DNA of 64,000 nucleotides from assembly GCA_039814575.1 (NCBI GenBank), contig JBCCAY010000009.1, positions 83,136 to 147,135 of the forward strand, in the 5' to 3' direction. The notes under the pieces are model-generated. The model made no database searches. It was not told the DNA's origin and saw only the letters and a list, made by a program, of their open reading frames with translations. This stretch comes from MED-G105 sp039814575 (GTDB taxonomy: Bacteria > Pseudomonadota > Alphaproteobacteria > Caulobacterales > Parvularculaceae). Each line of letters begins with the position of its first letter. Within the stretch, counting starts at the first letter, position 1. A program made the position numbers and the translations under genes. Positions 63,324 to 64,000 of this stretch are shown here, piece by piece.

Positions 63324-63385
63324 CCCCTGCTAAGGGAGTATACGTTAACCGCGTATCGAGGGTTCGAATCCCTTCGTCTCCGCCA
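63324..63385 (+). repeat. attR: second copy of the tRNA-Ser 3' part
   Basis: 62 bp identical to 47744-47805. It contains anticodon stem, variable arm, T arm and CCA but no 5' half, so it is not a functional tRNA. It marks the right end of the island. Confidence 0.95.
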
Positions 63386-63821
63386 TTACAAAGTCCGACA
63401 TTGATTTCCCTCCTAACAGTCTGAATGGTAAGGCAAATTCGGGGTTCGAAAACCCGCTTTTGCGGCAGTATCGCGGCGGCTCTCTAAAGGCGAGTTTCAC
63501 CACTGTTTGACGGTGGGCGAGCACGCCTGAATCCCAGAGTTTGCGCGGGTTAGAGAGGAAGCATAGGGCGTGTTCGAACATCTCTTCGAAGGTGTGCTTC
63601 TGACCGCCTAGTTTTTCGCGCTTTTCTTCCAGAACGAGTTTTTCGGTTTCGAGCTTGGCGATTCGCTTTTCATAGGCCGCGATGATGCTGGAAATCTCGG
63701 CTTCAACGATACGGTCCATTAGCTGGTCAATCTTTTGTTCCGTGCGCTGGATATCGGCGACCAATTTCCGGCGCTTGGCTTCCGTTTGGCCTAAAAGACC
63801 ATTCCAGATGTCGCGGAACAT
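63345..63821 (-). pseudogene. C-terminal part of a large serine recombinase, truncated
   Basis: About 158 codons: a long coiled coil (KRRKLVADIQRTEQKIDQLM ... ILETEK-type helix), then HTFEEMFEHALCFLSNPRKL, and RQTVVKLAFREPPRYCRKSG and FALPFRLLG, the end of large serine recombinases. The catalytic resolvase domain and the zinc ribbon are missing; upstream the frame stays open to the window edge but the sequence is not recombinase-like beyond ~63,880. The last ~12 codons (AETKGFEPSIRG) are only the antisense of the tRNA repeat. Confidence 0.7.
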
Positions 63822-63922
63822 ACCTTTAGCGAAAGTGATACACTTCTTCGCAGGCGTAAGCTTGACGAAACCCCGATGGCGCAGCCACTTTTCATGTAAC
63901 CATGAGATTGTCTCTGATGGAA

Positions 63923-63967
63923 GGCCGATCTGGCTGGAGCCTCCACACAGCGGAGGCCAGGTCGGCC
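63923..63967. repeat. Strong hairpin near the right edge
   Basis: GGCCGATCTGGC and GCCAGGTCGGCC (one mismatch) frame an inner CCTCC/GGAGG pair, giving a long stem. No T run follows on either strand, so a terminator is not indicated. It lies where the recombinase remnant loses homology. Confidence 0.45.
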
Positions 63968-64000
63968 GGGCGGACGGTCTCAGGCGCTGGCGGTTTGTAG

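Larger units (their letters stand above)
47744..63385. mobile_element. Integrated genomic island in tRNA-Ser carrying RHS toxin loci
   Basis: Repeat-to-repeat distance is 15,580 bp. A tyrosine integrase (62206-63285) sits 38 bp from the right repeat and points toward it. Inside are an excisionase-like gene, a winged-helix gene, two decayed IS5-type transposases, an orphan terminase small subunit, two RHS toxin regions and a HigBA remnant. No conjugation or replication genes and no phage structural genes are visible, so transfer would need a helper. The segment 51.4-54.3 kb is visibly A+T-richer than the chromosome. Confidence 0.9.

Noticed and set aside
47744..63385. Interpretation of the island as a complete prophage
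   Set aside because: Apart from integrase, excisionase-like gene and a small terminase subunit there are no phage structural or lysis genes.
1..64000. CRISPR arrays, rRNA genes, riboswitches
   Set aside because: No regularly spaced repeats, no rRNA sequence and no recognisable riboswitch core were seen on either strand.

Overview
The window is a stretch of alphaproteobacterial chromosome. The gene order tgt-queA-parC-recO-era-rnc-lepB-acpS-pdxJ-pyrE-rsh-rpoZ, the hopanoid-type HpnN/HpnM pair and the codon use all point that way; genus and species cannot be read from the sequence. About 47.7 kb is ordinary chromosome and the last quarter is a mobile island.

Layout. (1) 1-4.2 kb: tail of an HpnN-like RND lipid transporter, an HpnM/MlaC-like periplasmic protein, a TerB-like protein and MTA phosphorylase, all rightward. 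(2) 4.3-13.0 kb: a PEP-mutase-family lyase, thrC with a shikimate-kinase-like ATPase, a secreted class-C beta-lactamase-fold hydrolase, a long palindromic repeat, a metal-ligand-less M24 (creatinase/DoeA-like) protein and an S9 peptidase. (3) 13.2-23.8 kb: a surface-glycan cluster. Ten tightly overlapping leftward genes (GT2, rfbF, rfbG, C-methyltransferase, RmlC-like epimerase, CmcI-like, formyltransferase, WbqC, PhyH, methyltransferase) converge on a DegT aminotransferase. The set implies a CDP-linked 6-deoxy sugar carrying a C-methyl branch, plus an acylated amino sugar. (4) 23.9-26.5 kb: a TonB receptor, then tRNA-Lys. (5) 27.0-40.9 kb: a long leftward housekeeping run (queuosine synthesis, topoisomerase IV, DNA repair, 16S maturation, RNase III, signal peptidase, CoA/ACP, PLP, pyrimidine, (p)ppGpp, omega, folate). 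(6) 40.9-47.6 kb: NYN protein, uracil-DNA glycosylase, small membrane protein, smpB, dapA and a lytic transglycosylase with a very long low-complexity tail.

(7) 47,744-63,385: a 15.6-kb genomic island in tRNA-Ser(GCT). A perfect 62-bp copy of the tRNA 3' half lies at each end, and a tyrosine integrase sits beside the right copy. The cargo is polymorphic-toxin material read leftward. It comprises a complete Sec-exported RHS/YD-repeat protein with a glycine-rich 198-residue C-terminal domain, followed by a train of four tiny membrane-protein genes interspersed with two broken copies of the toxin's own C-terminal tail. There is also a second, older RHS locus with a nuclease-like C-terminal domain, a putative immunity gene and duplicated, frameshifted remnants. 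Around these are two dead IS5-type transposases, an orphan phage terminase small subunit, a HigBA-type pair with a broken toxin, a winged-helix protein and an excisionase-like gene. The island looks like a reservoir where toxin tips and immunity genes have been stacked and are decaying. (8) Beyond the island, a truncated large serine recombinase abuts the right attachment site.

The most interesting object is the toxin-tail/immunity train at 52.5-54.9 kb. Other oddities are a Tgt lacking two of its three zinc cysteines and a two-copy long palindromic (MITE-like) repeat found both inside and outside the island.
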